Assembly: GCA_024123955.1 (NCBI GenBank)
Contig: CP099652.1
Span: 1,240,001 to 1,304,000 of the forward strand
DNA length: 64,000 nucleotides
Direction of reading: 5' to 3'
Origin: Oxalobacteraceae bacterium OTU3CINTB1
GTDB taxonomy: Bacteria > Pseudomonadota > Gammaproteobacteria > Burkholderiales > Burkholderiaceae_D
Position numbers and translations under genes: made by a program. Of this stretch, positions 29,582 through 37,873 are shown one piece after another. Within the stretch, counting starts at the first letter, position 1. Every line of letters begins with the position of its first letter. Under the pieces are notes generated by a model. That model searched no databases. It was given only the letters and a program-made list of their open reading frames with translations, and was not told where the DNA came from.

Positions 29582-30876
29582 ACCGGACTCCTTGAAAACA
29601 GGGCGGCGACAGCCGCCGGGTTGGATGGGAAGTAAGCGTGAAAATAAGAAGCGGTGAGCGATCCTGCGCGATACCAGGCTTCGCCTTGTATTGCGGAGGG
29701 ATGTTTAATAGTATGCGCCGCCGGCTCCACTGTTGTCGCCAATTTGGAGTAATGGAACGTGTGGCCACGCAAAATTCCGTGCTCCGTGGGGAGCGCCTGC
29801 GGCCCGAGGCCGGCCAGGCGTGGCTGCATTGCCACAGTGCCGGTCAGTAGGCCGGCCATCGGCCAGATCGCGCCGGATTGGTCGGCCAGCGTATCGGCCA
29901 GCGCCATCATGCCGCCGCATTCCGCGACGATGGGGATGCCCGCCGCGTGGATGGCGCGTATCGACGATTTCCACGCGTCCGCGCGCGACAAGGCCTCGGC
30001 GTGCAGTTCGGGGTAGCCGCCGGGAAGATAGACCGCGTCGGCGCCGTCGGGCACCTTTTCGTCCGCCAGCGGCGAGAAAAATGTCAGCGTCGCGCCGAGG
30101 GCCGTCAGGGTATCCAGGTTGGCCGGGTAGAGGAACATGAACGCGGGATCGCGCGCGATGGCGACGGTTTTCCCGGCCAGTGCGGGCGCCGGCTCCGGAT
30201 CTATCGCCACGGGAGTCGTTATGTCGATGTTGCGCAGCCGGTCCCACGCCGCTTCGTCGAACGCCAGCTGGTCGGCCAGCGTATCGAGCAATCCGTCGAT
30301 GTCGCTCACTTCCCCCGGCAGCACCAGGCCGAGATGGCGTTCCGGCAGCGATCTTGTCTGGCGCGGCATGGTGCCGAACAGCGGAATATCGCGCAGCGAC
30401 GCCGCCACCATCTTGGCGTGGTTCTCGCTGGCGACGCGGTTGGCGATCACGCCCGCCATGTCGACCGGGCCGTAGTCACGCAGGCCATGCACCAGCGCGC
30501 CGGCGGTTTGCGCCATCGAGGAGGCGTCGATCACCGCCATCACAGGCACGCCGAATTCGCGCGCCAGGTCGGCCGACGACGGCGTGCCGTCGTACAGGCC
30601 CATGACGCCTTCGATTAGGATCACGTCCGCTTCGGCGGCCGCCTGCGCCAACTGGGCGCGGCACTGTTCCGCGCCGACCATCCACAGATCCAGCGTGCGC
30701 ACCGGCGCGCCGCTGGCGCGTTCCAGCAGCATCGGGTCGATGAAATCCGGGCCGCACTTGAACACGCGCACCCGTTTGCCCAAGCGAACCAGTTTGCGCG
30801 CCAGCGCCGCCGTCACGGTGGTCTTGCCCTGGCCCGAGGCCACGGCGGCGATCAGCAGTGCTTTGACAGTGGCCAT
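29578..30876 (-). CDS. cobB: Cobyrinate a,c-diamide synthase
   Basis: A 432-residue glutamine amidotransferase (CobB/CbiA) that amidates the a and c side chains of (hydrogeno)cobyrinate. P-loop AAVASGQGKTTVTAALAR near residue 10; GVMGLYDG of the synthetase domain; the amidotransferase Cys in AECGGMMALAD; and the C-terminal YFHAYFPSNP with its His. The start overlaps the cobO stop as TAATG. Since no corrin-ring genes are seen here, it either acts on salvaged cobyrinate or depends on ring genes elsewhere in the genome. Confidence 0.95.
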   Translation of the reverse strand: MATVKALLIAAVASGQGKTTVTAALARKLVRLGKRVRVFKCGPDFIDPMLLERASGAPVRTLDLWMVGAEQCRAQLAQAAAEADVILIEGVMGLYDGTPSSADLAREFGVPVMAVIDASSMAQTAGALVHGLRDYGPVDMAGVIANRVASENHAKMVAASLRDIPLFGTMPRQTRSLPERHLGLVLPGEVSDIDGLLDTLADQLAFDEAAWDRLRNIDITTPVAIDPEPAPALAGKTVAIARDPAFMFLYPANLDTLTALGATLTFFSPLADEKVPDGADAVYLPGGYPELHAEALSRADAWKSSIRAIHAAGIPIVAECGGMMALADTLADQSGAIWPMAGLLTGTVAMQPRLAGLGPQALPTEHGILRGHTFHYSKLATTVEPAAHTIKHPSAIQGEAWYRAGSLTASYFHAYFPSNPAAVAALFSRSPV

Positions 30877-31523
30877 TACCACTCGGTCCCCAGTTGCGCG
30901 CCGATGCCGGCCTTGAAGGCGTGCTTGACGACTTCCATTTCGGTGACGGTGTCGGCGATGGCGATCAGCTCCGGCGGTGCGCCACGCCCGGTGATGACGA
31001 CGTGCTGCATCGGCGGACGCGCCAGCAGATCGTTGATCACCGTTTCAACGTCCAGGTAGCGGTATTTCAGCGCGATATTCAGCTCGTCGAATACCACTAG
31101 GCCGATAGCGGGATCGGCCAGGAATTTCTTGGCCTGCTCCCACGCCAGCAGCGCTTTTTCGGTGTCGCGCTCGCGGTTTTGCGTCTCCCAGGTGTAGCCT
31201 TCACCCATCGTGTGGAAGCTCACCTCATCCGGGAAGCGGCGCAGGAAGGCTTCCTCGCCGGTCTGCATCGCGCCTTTGATGAACTGCACAACGCCGACCT
31301 TCATGCCGTGGCCCAGCGCGCGGATTACCATGCCGAAGCCGCTCGAGCTCTTGCCCTTGCCGTTGCCGGTGTTGACGATGATGATGCCGATCTGCTTGTC
31401 GGCGGCGGCGATCTGCGCGTCGATGATGGCCTTCTTGCGCTCCATGCGCACGCGATGGCGCTCGTTGAGCGCCGCTGTTTCGGCGCTGACGGCTGCGGTG
31501 TCTTCTTTATTCTGGTCGGTCAT
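30876..31523 (-). CDS. cobO: Cob(I)yrinate a,c-diamide adenosyltransferase
   Basis: A 215-residue CobO/BtuR/CobA-type ATP:corrinoid adenosyltransferase that attaches the 5'-deoxyadenosyl group to Co(I). The P-loop is TGNGKGKSSSGFGM with the RALGHG and VQFIKGAM strands typical of the family; FDELNIALKYRY and VVITGRGAP follow. The start ATG 31523 overlaps the btuD stop (ATGA); a longer open frame upstream lies over btuD and is not coding. An N-terminal extension of about 40 charged residues precedes the P-loop, as in other proteobacterial members. Confidence 0.96.
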   Translation of the reverse strand: MTDQNKEDTAAVSAETAALNERHRVRMERKKAIIDAQIAAADKQIGIIIVNTGNGKGKSSSGFGMVIRALGHGMKVGVVQFIKGAMQTGEEAFLRRFPDEVSFHTMGEGYTWETQNRERDTEKALLAWEQAKKFLADPAIGLVVFDELNIALKYRYLDVETVINDLLARPPMQHVVITGRGAPPELIAIADTVTEMEVVKHAFKAGIGAQLGTEW

Positions 31524-32293
31524 TCTTGGTCCTCGGTGGGAATGAAGATGCTGCGTTTTCCGTGCTGGATGATGTCGATCGGGTGGCCCAGGTACTCGCT
31601 CAGGAGATCGGCCCGCATCACGTCGGCGGTGGCGCCGGCCAGCCAGCGGCCGTCGCCCATCAGCAGTAGCGCGTGGGTGGAGACGCCGTGCGCCAGGGTC
31701 AGGTCGTGGCCGATCATGACGGCGGTTTTTCCTTGTTCGCGGCACAGCTGCGACAGCAGCTTCATGACGCCGACCTGGTGGCCCAGATCGAGGGCGTTGG
31801 CCGGTTCGTCGAGCAGCAACAGCGGCGTGTCCTGCGCCAGCATGGCGGCGATGGCCACGCGTTGCCGTTCGCCGCCGGACAGCGTGCGCACGTCGCGCGC
31901 GGCCAGTCCGGCCACCTCCATCGCCTCCAGCGACTTCATGGCGATGGCCTGGTCCTCGCCGCCTTCCCAATAGCGGTTGTCGTGGTAGGGGTGGCGCGCC
32001 GACAGCACGGTTTCGATCACGGTATAGGCGAAGGCGTCGCTGCGGCTCTGCGCCAGGAAGGCGCGCTGGCGCGCCAGTTCGGCCAGCGGCCAGTCCTTCA
32101 GCGCACGGCCGCCGATGGCCACGTGGCCGCCGTCCGGCGGGCGCAGGCCGGCCAGTGTGCGCAGCAGGGTGCTTTTGCCGGCGCCGTTGCGGCCGATGAC
32201 GCTCCAGCATTCGCCGTCCTGGACAAGCCAGTCCAGGTCCGCGATCAGCTGGCGCTGGCCGATTTTCAGGGAGAGGTGATGGGTGCTGAGCAT
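31520..32293 (-). CDS. btuD: Corrinoid ABC transporter ATPase, BtuD-like
   Basis: A 257-residue ABC ATPase. Walker A GRNGAGKSTLLRTLAG, Q-loop near AFLAQSRSDAF, signature LSGGERQRVAIA, Walker B LLLLDEPANALD and the switch His in VMIGHDLTLAHG are all intact. It powers import with BtuC, whose gene ends 1 base upstream. The family also includes siderophore and heme ATPases, but the B12 operon context makes a corrinoid substrate very likely. Confidence 0.92.
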   Translation of the reverse strand: MLSTHHLSLKIGQRQLIADLDWLVQDGECWSVIGRNGAGKSTLLRTLAGLRPPDGGHVAIGGRALKDWPLAELARQRAFLAQSRSDAFAYTVIETVLSARHPYHDNRYWEGGEDQAIAMKSLEAMEVAGLAARDVRTLSGGERQRVAIAAMLAQDTPLLLLDEPANALDLGHQVGVMKLLSQLCREQGKTAVMIGHDLTLAHGVSTHALLLMGDGRWLAGATADVMRADLLSEYLGHPIDIIQHGKRSIFIPTEDQE

Positions 32294-32294
32294 A

Positions 32295-33317
32295 TTATTG
32301 ACGCAGCCGATGCAGCTGATACAGGAACACCGGCGCGCCGATCAAGGCCGTGACCACGCCCACCGGCAGCTGTTGCGGCGCGATGATGGTGCGCGCCAGC
32401 GTGTCGGCCAGCAGCAGGTAGCTGCCGCCGGCCAGCGCCGCCGCCGGGATCAGCAAGCGGTGGTCGGGACCGACGGCAAAGCGGCAGGCGTGCGGCACGA
32501 TCAGGCCGACGAAGCCGATGCTGCCGGCGCTGGTCACGGCGCTGGCGGTCAGCAGGCCGGAGGTGAAGAACAGGCCTTTGCGCAAGGCGCCGACGCGGAT
32601 GCCCAGGGTGGCCGCGGCTTCCGCGTGCAGCGCCATCACGTTCATGGCGCGCGCGTTGCGCAGCGCGAAGAGCAGCGCCCCGGCCAGCACCACCCACGGC
32701 ATCCAGCGCAGCGGCGCGCCTGACAGGTCGCCGATCATCCAGAACACCATCGTGCGCAGGCGGCTCTCCGGCGCGATCGACAGCATCAAGGTGACCAGCG
32801 CCATGCAGGCTGAAGACAGGATCACGCCGGTCAGCAGCAGCAGGGCGGTGCCGCCTTCGGCCGCCGCGCCGCCGCGCAGGTCGCGCCGGGCCAGCATGTA
32901 GAGCATCATCGACACCACCACCGCGCCGGCGAAGGCCGCCGCGTCGACCATCCACGCGGCGCACATGAACATCAGCGCGGCCAGCGCGCCAACCGAGGCG
33001 CCGGAGGATATGCCGAGGACATAAGGGTCGGCCAGGGGGTTGCGCAACAGCGCCTGCATCATGACGCCGGCCAGCGACAGCGCCGCGCCGGTGACGAAGG
33101 CGGTGATGGCGCGGCCCAGGCGCAGATCGAGCAGGGTGGCCGACAAGGTGGTAGTCTGGCCGTGCAGCAGATCGTTGACCGCTGCGGGAATATCGGAAAG
33201 GGGAATCGCGACCGAACCGGTCATGCCCGAGAAAACCAGGCTGGCAAACGCGAACAGGGCCAGGCCGGTCAGGGTGACGGCGGCGCGCTGCTGCAGATTG
33301 CGTGAGAAAGAATGCAT
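32295..33317 (-). CDS. btuC: Corrinoid ABC transporter permease, BtuC-like
   Basis: A 340-residue FecCD-type permease with about ten transmembrane helices. LRLGRAITAFVTGAALSLAG and MMQALLRNPLADPYVLGISSGAS are family signatures, and LRKGLFFTSGLL and GFVGLIVPHACRF form the coupling region for BtuD. It moves B12 across the inner membrane. The gene starts about 100 bases after the btuB stop. That gap shows no clear second riboswitch and no strong terminator, so it is probably in the btuB transcript. Confidence 0.92.
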   Translation of the reverse strand: MHSFSRNLQQRAAVTLTGLALFAFASLVFSGMTGSVAIPLSDIPAAVNDLLHGQTTTLSATLLDLRLGRAITAFVTGAALSLAGVMMQALLRNPLADPYVLGISSGASVGALAALMFMCAAWMVDAAAFAGAVVVSMMLYMLARRDLRGGAAAEGGTALLLLTGVILSSACMALVTLMLSIAPESRLRTMVFWMIGDLSGAPLRWMPWVVLAGALLFALRNARAMNVMALHAEAAATLGIRVGALRKGLFFTSGLLTASAVTSAGSIGFVGLIVPHACRFAVGPDHRLLIPAAALAGGSYLLLADTLARTIIAPQQLPVGVVTALIGAPVFLYQLHRLRQ

Positions 33318-33418
33318 GCACTACTTTCAGAGAGTGGGAAGCACTGGCAGATTACAGTATTACAAGCTTAAGCAAGACTTAGCGAGAACACCGTAATCCG
33401 TCCCACGTGTTTTCGTGT

Positions 33419-35308
33419 CTATTTATACCCGTAGCGGATACCCGCAAACACCTTCGAACCCGGTGTGTTGTAGTACCGCGCCAGGTCGTACTGCTTGTCG
33501 CCGATGTTGTTCCAGCGGACCAGCGCCGACCAGTCGCGCGAGAAGGCGTAGGTCGCGTACAGGTTCACCAGCCCGTAGCCGCCCAGGCGGTTGCTGTTGG
33601 CCGCGTCGTCATAGCGGTCGCCCGATACTTCCAGCTCCACGCCGGCCTTCAGCGCGCCGATGGCATAGTCGGCGGTCAGGTTGCCGTGTTTTTTCGAGCG
33701 GCGCTGCAGGCGCTTGCCGGTCGTCTCATCCTTCGGGTCCTGCAGATCGAGGTTGGCGGCGAGGTTGATCCCGGCCAGCCTGGTAGCGCCCGACAGCGTG
33801 ATGCCCTCCAGCGTGGCGCGATTGACGTTGTAAGCGCAGCCGCTTGGATAGCCGGCGCGGCCGAACGGGCATGGGTTGATGTTGACGAGCATGTCCGTCA
33901 GGCGGTTGCGGTAGTAGCCGGCGCTCAGCGCGTTGACGCCATCGTCGTAACGCAGGCCGATTTCGGCGTTACGGCCTTCTTCCGGTTTGTTGGCGGGATT
34001 GCCATACTCCGGGAAGTACAACTCATTGTAGGTCGGCGCGCGGAAGCTGGTGCCGTAGCTGGCGGTGGCGCGCAATGCCTGTGTGATGTTGTAGCCGTAG
34101 CCCAGCGAGCCGGTATTCTGCGAGCCGTAGAGCGTGTTGTCGCGGCGGACGCTCGCGCTCAGAAGATTGGCGCCGCGACGGGCGTTGTACGAGGCGGCGA
34201 ACGAGTTGGTGTCGCGCTGGCGGTTCAGCACACCGTTGGAGCCGTTACTCTGTACCTTCTCTTCGCGGTGCTCGTACAGCAGTTGCAGCAGGTCGGCGCC
34301 GACACGCACATCGTTTTGCCAGGTGATGAAGCTTTGCTTGGTCTTGATGCGCGCATAGCCGGCGGCGGTGGCGTTGGTGTAGTTTTCGCCTTTGTCCTTG
34401 GTCTCCGAGTATTGCAGCAGGCTGTCCCAGACCGGCAGCAGTTGCGCCTTGGCGTAGACGCTGGCGGTGTCGATGACGTTCTTGCTGCGCACGTCGTAGG
34501 TGCCGGCACGCAGGGCGTCGTACTGCGAATTGAGTTTGCTATGCAGGAAAAGCGCACCGGCCTCGTAGCCCTTGGCCAGTTGCAGGCTGAATTGACCGGA
34601 GACGTTTTCCTTGTCGTAGCCGTCGTCGTCCGGATTGTACGAGGTCAGGCCGGGACGGGAGGTCGAGAAGCCGTCCGACTTTTCCTTGCCGGCGCTGACC
34701 GCGTAGCCGAAGCTGTGTTCACCGCCGGTGGCGCCCGATACCGTCACATCGGCTTCGCGCGTGTTGTCGCTGCCATAGCCGGCGAAGGCCGTCACCGCCG
34801 GGGCACCCTGGCCTTTTTTGGTGAAGATCTGGATCACGCCGCCGATCGCGTCGGCGCCGTACAGGGAGCTCAGTGCGCCGTAGACGATCTCGATATGGTC
34901 GATCGCGGTCAGCGGAATGGCGCTCCAGTTGGCGGCGCCGGTGGTGGACGAGCCGATACGCACGCCGTCGACCAGCACGATGCTTTGATTGCTGTTGGCG
35001 CCACGGATGTAGACGTTGGACGAGCTGCCCGCGCCGCCGTTGCGCGTCACTTCGATGCCGCGCTGGCGTTTGAGCAGGTCGACCACCGAGCCGGCGCCGG
35101 CTTCGGCGATTTGTTCGGCCTTGATGGTGACGGTGTCGCTGATGATGTCGGCCAGCGGTTGCGGCGTGCGGGTGGCGGTCACCACGACGGTGTCGGCGGG
35201 CGCCTCGTCGGCATGGGCGACGTTGTGCGAGAAGGCGGCGGCCATTGCCAGTGCCAGCGAGGTCAGTGCCGCCGGGCGGCAGGCCAGGCGGGAGAGCGGA
35301 AAGGACAT
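33419..35308 (-). CDS. btuB: TonB-dependent vitamin B12 receptor
   Basis: A 629-residue outer-membrane receptor. A signal peptide ends near residue 33 (AHA). The TonB box region DTVVVTATR follows at about 39-47. The plug has VDLLKRQRGIEVTRNGG and VYIRGANSNQSIVLVDGVRIG, with the EIVYGALSSLYGADAIGGVIQI strand typical of BtuB. The barrel ends in the aromatic-poor FAGIRYGYK. BtuB identity rests on length, plug sequence and the cobalamin riboswitch in the leader. It is the first gene of the 11-gene operon. Confidence 0.94.
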   Translation of the reverse strand: MSFPLSRLACRPAALTSLALAMAAAFSHNVAHADEAPADTVVVTATRTPQPLADIISDTVTIKAEQIAEAGAGSVVDLLKRQRGIEVTRNGGAGSSSNVYIRGANSNQSIVLVDGVRIGSSTTGAANWSAIPLTAIDHIEIVYGALSSLYGADAIGGVIQIFTKKGQGAPAVTAFAGYGSDNTREADVTVSGATGGEHSFGYAVSAGKEKSDGFSTSRPGLTSYNPDDDGYDKENVSGQFSLQLAKGYEAGALFLHSKLNSQYDALRAGTYDVRSKNVIDTASVYAKAQLLPVWDSLLQYSETKDKGENYTNATAAGYARIKTKQSFITWQNDVRVGADLLQLLYEHREEKVQSNGSNGVLNRQRDTNSFAASYNARRGANLLSASVRRDNTLYGSQNTGSLGYGYNITQALRATASYGTSFRAPTYNELYFPEYGNPANKPEEGRNAEIGLRYDDGVNALSAGYYRNRLTDMLVNINPCPFGRAGYPSGCAYNVNRATLEGITLSGATRLAGINLAANLDLQDPKDETTGKRLQRRSKKHGNLTADYAIGALKAGVELEVSGDRYDDAANSNRLGGYGLVNLYATYAFSRDWSALVRWNNIGDKQYDLARYYNTPGSKVFAGIRYGYK

Positions 35309-35419
35309 GATTTATTTTTCTGTTAGGAGCAACCGGCCTACTTCCCCGTGGGCCAGATTGAACAGAAGCGGAGAGCCGAGAGATGCGCGCGCGCATTCGG
35401 TTCGCCCACTTCCACCTGC

Positions 35420-35610
35420 TTTGGCCGGTATCCGGGCTGGCAAGTTAGACCATCTCACCTTCCCATGCGGAGCACAGTGGTTGTCAGAGCTGGTTTGTCG
35501 CGCGCCGCGCGACACTTGCTTACCGTTGCGGGGGCAGCACACGTGGGCCGCCGGGCGGCTTCGTGTTTCCCGTTTAACTGCGCATCCGGACGGACGCGCG
35601 GGCACCAAAG
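35420..35610 (-). ncRNA. Cobalamin riboswitch (AdoCbl type) in the btuB leader
   Basis: Read on the minus strand, the aptamer shows GGTGCC near its 5' end (35601-35606), TTAAACGGGAAACACGAAG, the conserved CTGCCCCCGCAACGGTAAG (35519-35537), CACTGTG with CATGGGAAGGTG, and the B12 box GCCAGCCCGGATACCGGCC (35423-35441). These are the elements of the cobalamin riboswitch in their known order. About 110 bases separate it from the btuB ATG. That expression platform contains a GC-alternating palindrome and no strong ribosome site next to the ATG. High B12 should turn the whole operon down. Exact limits are approximate. Confidence 0.95.
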
Positions 35611-35616
35611 CCGGTC

Positions 35617-35622
35617 ATTATA
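35617..35622 (-). promoter_or_regulatory. Probable -10 box of the btuB operon
   Basis: A perfect TATAAT on the minus strand ends just before the riboswitch 5' stem, which fits a start around 35608-35611. The expected -35 position does not match TTGACA well. Confidence 0.5.
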
Positions 35623-35744
35623 CGGCTTTGCCGGGGGCTCCCCTAGTGAAAAATAGTTCACAGTTGGTGGGAGACGACAGGCTTTTTTCGATATGATGGC
35701 TGCCGCCAAACAAACCAAGCCCTTTCATTGTCGCAGGAGCGCGC

Positions 35745-36509
35745 ATGTTCGACCTACGTTCTTCCCAGCCTCCGTCTACGCCCGCGCGCGCGGTGCGGCC
35801 GATGGTCAATCCCCGCCCGCTGGTGAGCGTGGTGCCGATTTTCGACGGCCACCAGTGCGTCGTCGTCGATAATTTTTTGGCGGAACCGGAGATCATGGTG
35901 GAGTACGCGGCGCTGGAGCACCGGCATTTCGTCGACTCGGCCGGTAACTATTATCCGGGACCGGAGCTCCCGCTAACGGGTCGCATCGTCGCCAGCATGC
36001 AGGAAGCGTTCTTGCTGCATGCGCGCACGCCGCTCAAGGCGCGCCGTGTGCTCAGCATAAACAGCCGCCTGTCGCTGGTGACGCGTCGTCCGGAGCAGCT
36101 GTTGCCGGGCCAGCGCATTCCGCACCGCGACTCCTACGGCCTGGGGCCAATGGAAGGCGTCGGCGCGATGGTGCTGTATCTGTTCAAGGACGAGCGGCTC
36201 GGCGGCACCAGCTTTTTCAAGCCCAAGCTTCCGATCGAGGAAATCGACGCCTGGTTGCTTGATTTGAAGCGCATGGACCAGGCGGGGGAGGCGCCGGCCG
36301 GCGTCTCCGCGCCGACCTACGCCATCGCCTCCGACGACCATTTCGAGAAAGTGCTGACGGTCGCGCCCAAGTTCAATCGGGCGATTTTCTACAATGGTGG
36401 GCTGTTCCACTCCGGGTTTATCACGCGACCGGAGTTGATGGTCGACGATCCAACGGTCGGAAGGTTGACCGTCAACGCCTTTCTCAAACTGCGGATGGCT
36501 GCGACTTGA
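35745..36509 (+). CDS. DUF6445-like protein, possible 2OG-Fe(II) fold
   Basis: A 254-residue soluble protein. I recognise similarity to the DUF6445 group of beta-helix-like oxygenase-fold proteins, without being certain. IPHRDSYG (about residues 125-132) and GLFHSGF (about 223-229) could give a His-x-Asp...His iron site, and the strand GAMVLYLFKDERLGGTSFF lies between them as in prolyl-hydroxylase folds. AGGAG precedes the ATG at a good distance. The gene diverges from the btuB riboswitch over about 120 bases. No functional link to B12 is known. Confidence 0.6.
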   Translation: MFDLRSSQPPSTPARAVRPMVNPRPLVSVVPIFDGHQCVVVDNFLAEPEIMVEYAALEHRHFVDSAGNYYPGPELPLTGRIVASMQEAFLLHARTPLKARRVLSINSRLSLVTRRPEQLLPGQRIPHRDSYGLGPMEGVGAMVLYLFKDERLGGTSFFKPKLPIEEIDAWLLDLKRMDQAGEAPAGVSAPTYAIASDDHFEKVLTVAPKFNRAIFYNGGLFHSGFITRPELMVDDPTVGRLTVNAFLKLRMAAT

Positions 36510-36527
36510 AGGTGACGGCGACGGGCG

Positions 36528-37070
36528 TCACGCCAGGACAAGCTGGGCGCCGTAGGCGATATGGTGCGGCGTCCGGGCGGCTTGCAGGGCCATCTCCGGG
36601 GGCGGCAGGCCGGCATGGCAGGCGGACAGCAAACGCATGGCGCCCGCGTGGCAGATGACGATGGCCTCGCCGTCGTCGCCCAGCTGGCGCTGGAGGTCGG
36701 CGTGGAAAGCTGCGATGCGCGCGGCCATGTGCAACACGCTCTCGCCGCCGCCCGGTTGGTAGTTGACCAGATCCGCGGCCCAGGCGTCGACGTCGGCGCG
36801 CGGAATGTCGTCCCAGGCGCGCATCTCCCAGCCGCCGAAGTGCATTTCTACCAGGCGGGCGTCGAAAATCGGCGTGGCCGACAGGCCGGCGGCCAGTCCG
36901 GCGCAGCGGCGCAATGGACTGGAATATAGCGGCAAACCGGCCGGCAGTTGCGGCGCCAGCTCGGCGAGGGTGCGCGCCAGTTCCGCCGGCGCGACGTCCA
37001 GATCGGTGCTGCCATAGCAGACGCCCGCCGCGACCAGCGGTTGGGGATGACGAATGAGTATCAGCCGCAC
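36528..37070 (-). CDS. cobC: Alpha-ribazole phosphatase
   Basis: A 180-residue histidine phosphatase. The N-terminal RHPQP (Arg7-His8) replaces the usual RHG, and the second catalytic His is in VICHAGAMR. LVEMHFGGWEMRAWDDI matches the CobC subgroup. It removes the phosphate from alpha-ribazole phosphate or from cobalamin phosphate in the last steps of nucleotide-loop assembly. The GTG start lies 3 bases after the cobS stop, and the chain ends close to the convergent DUF6445-like gene. The position after cobS supports the phosphatase call. Confidence 0.9.
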   Translation of the reverse strand: MRLILIRHPQPLVAAGVCYGSTDLDVAPAELARTLAELAPQLPAGLPLYSSPLRRCAGLAAGLSATPIFDARLVEMHFGGWEMRAWDDIPRADVDAWAADLVNYQPGGGESVLHMAARIAAFHADLQRQLGDDGEAIVICHAGAMRLLSACHAGLPPPEMALQAARTPHHIAYGAQLVLA

Positions 37071-37073
37071 GGC

Positions 37074-37862
37074 TCAGAAAACCTCAAATGGCGCGCTGGT
37101 ATGCAGCCCGGCGAGCACGCACAGATAGAAGACCACCTCGGTCACTTGCTGTACCGCGCCGAGGCAGTCCCCCGTGTAGCCGCCGATGCGGCGAACGAAC
37201 TTCCGCGCCAGCCAGAAGGTCGCCACCAGTGCGAAGGCGCAGCCGCTGATCAGCATTGTCCACGACAGCCAGCCCAGATATATAAGTATCAGCGCAGGCA
37301 GCAAAGCCGTGATGGCGGCGATGGCGAATTCCATGTTGCGCATTTTTTGGGCCAGCGGCTTTGCCTTGCCCTCGGCGCGCGCGTAGTCCAGCCGCCAGAT
37401 CAGCGAGACCGCCATCAGCCGCGACATCGGGTGCGCCACCAGCAGGGCCGCCAATACCCCGAACGGTGGTATTCGGGTCAAGATCGCGCACTTCAGCAGC
37501 AGCAGGCAGAAGATCCCGATCGCGCCGTAGGCGCCGATGCGCGAATCCTTCATGATTTCCAGCACGCGTTCCTGCGTCATGCCGCCGCCGAAACCGTCGC
37601 ACATATCGGCAAAGCCGTCTTCATGGAAGGCGCCGGTGGCGTAAATACCGGCGGCGGCCGACAGGATGACGGCGATCACTGGAGGGAAGAACTTGAAGGC
37701 GACCGCGTAGACCGCTCCGGCGATCAGCGCGACGACCACGCCGACCAGCGGAAAATAGCGCGACGCCTGATTGAGCCAGGCGGGATCGAAACCCACCCAG
37801 CGCGGGATCGGCAGGCGCGTGAAGAATTGCAGCGCGGTGAAGAACAGTCGGAGCTGGTGCAC
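37074..37862 (-). CDS. cobS: Adenosylcobinamide-GDP ribazoletransferase
   Basis: A 262-residue inner-membrane enzyme that joins alpha-ribazole to adenosylcobinamide-GDP, producing cobalamin or its phosphate. TALQFFTRLPIP at the N-terminus and the catalytic acidic stretch HEDGFADMCDGFGGG are diagnostic, followed by KDSRIGAYGAIGI. About seven hydrophobic segments follow. A GTG start at 37862 with AAAGG upstream is the best choice. It begins 11 bases after the cobT stop. It is called CobV in P. denitrificans. Confidence 0.95.
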   Translation of the reverse strand: MHQLRLFFTALQFFTRLPIPRWVGFDPAWLNQASRYFPLVGVVVALIAGAVYAVAFKFFPPVIAVILSAAAGIYATGAFHEDGFADMCDGFGGGMTQERVLEIMKDSRIGAYGAIGIFCLLLLKCAILTRIPPFGVLAALLVAHPMSRLMAVSLIWRLDYARAEGKAKPLAQKMRNMEFAIAAITALLPALILIYLGWLSWTMLISGCAFALVATFWLARKFVRRIGGYTGDCLGAVQQVTEVVFYLCVLAGLHTSAPFEVF

Positions 37863-37873
37863 TGGCGCTGCCT

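Noticed and set aside
31220..32210. Longer CobO reading into btuD
   Set aside because: The frame is open but lies over the btuD coding region. The ATG at 31523 overlapping the btuD stop gives the normal CobO length.
33407..35326. Long plus-strand frame opposite btuB, and similar long frames opposite the TonB receptor, sensor kinase, GH28 and chemoreceptor genes
   Set aside because: High GC content removes stops on the opposite strand. Composition is Arg/Ala/Gly-rich without domains, and the recognised genes lie on the other strand.
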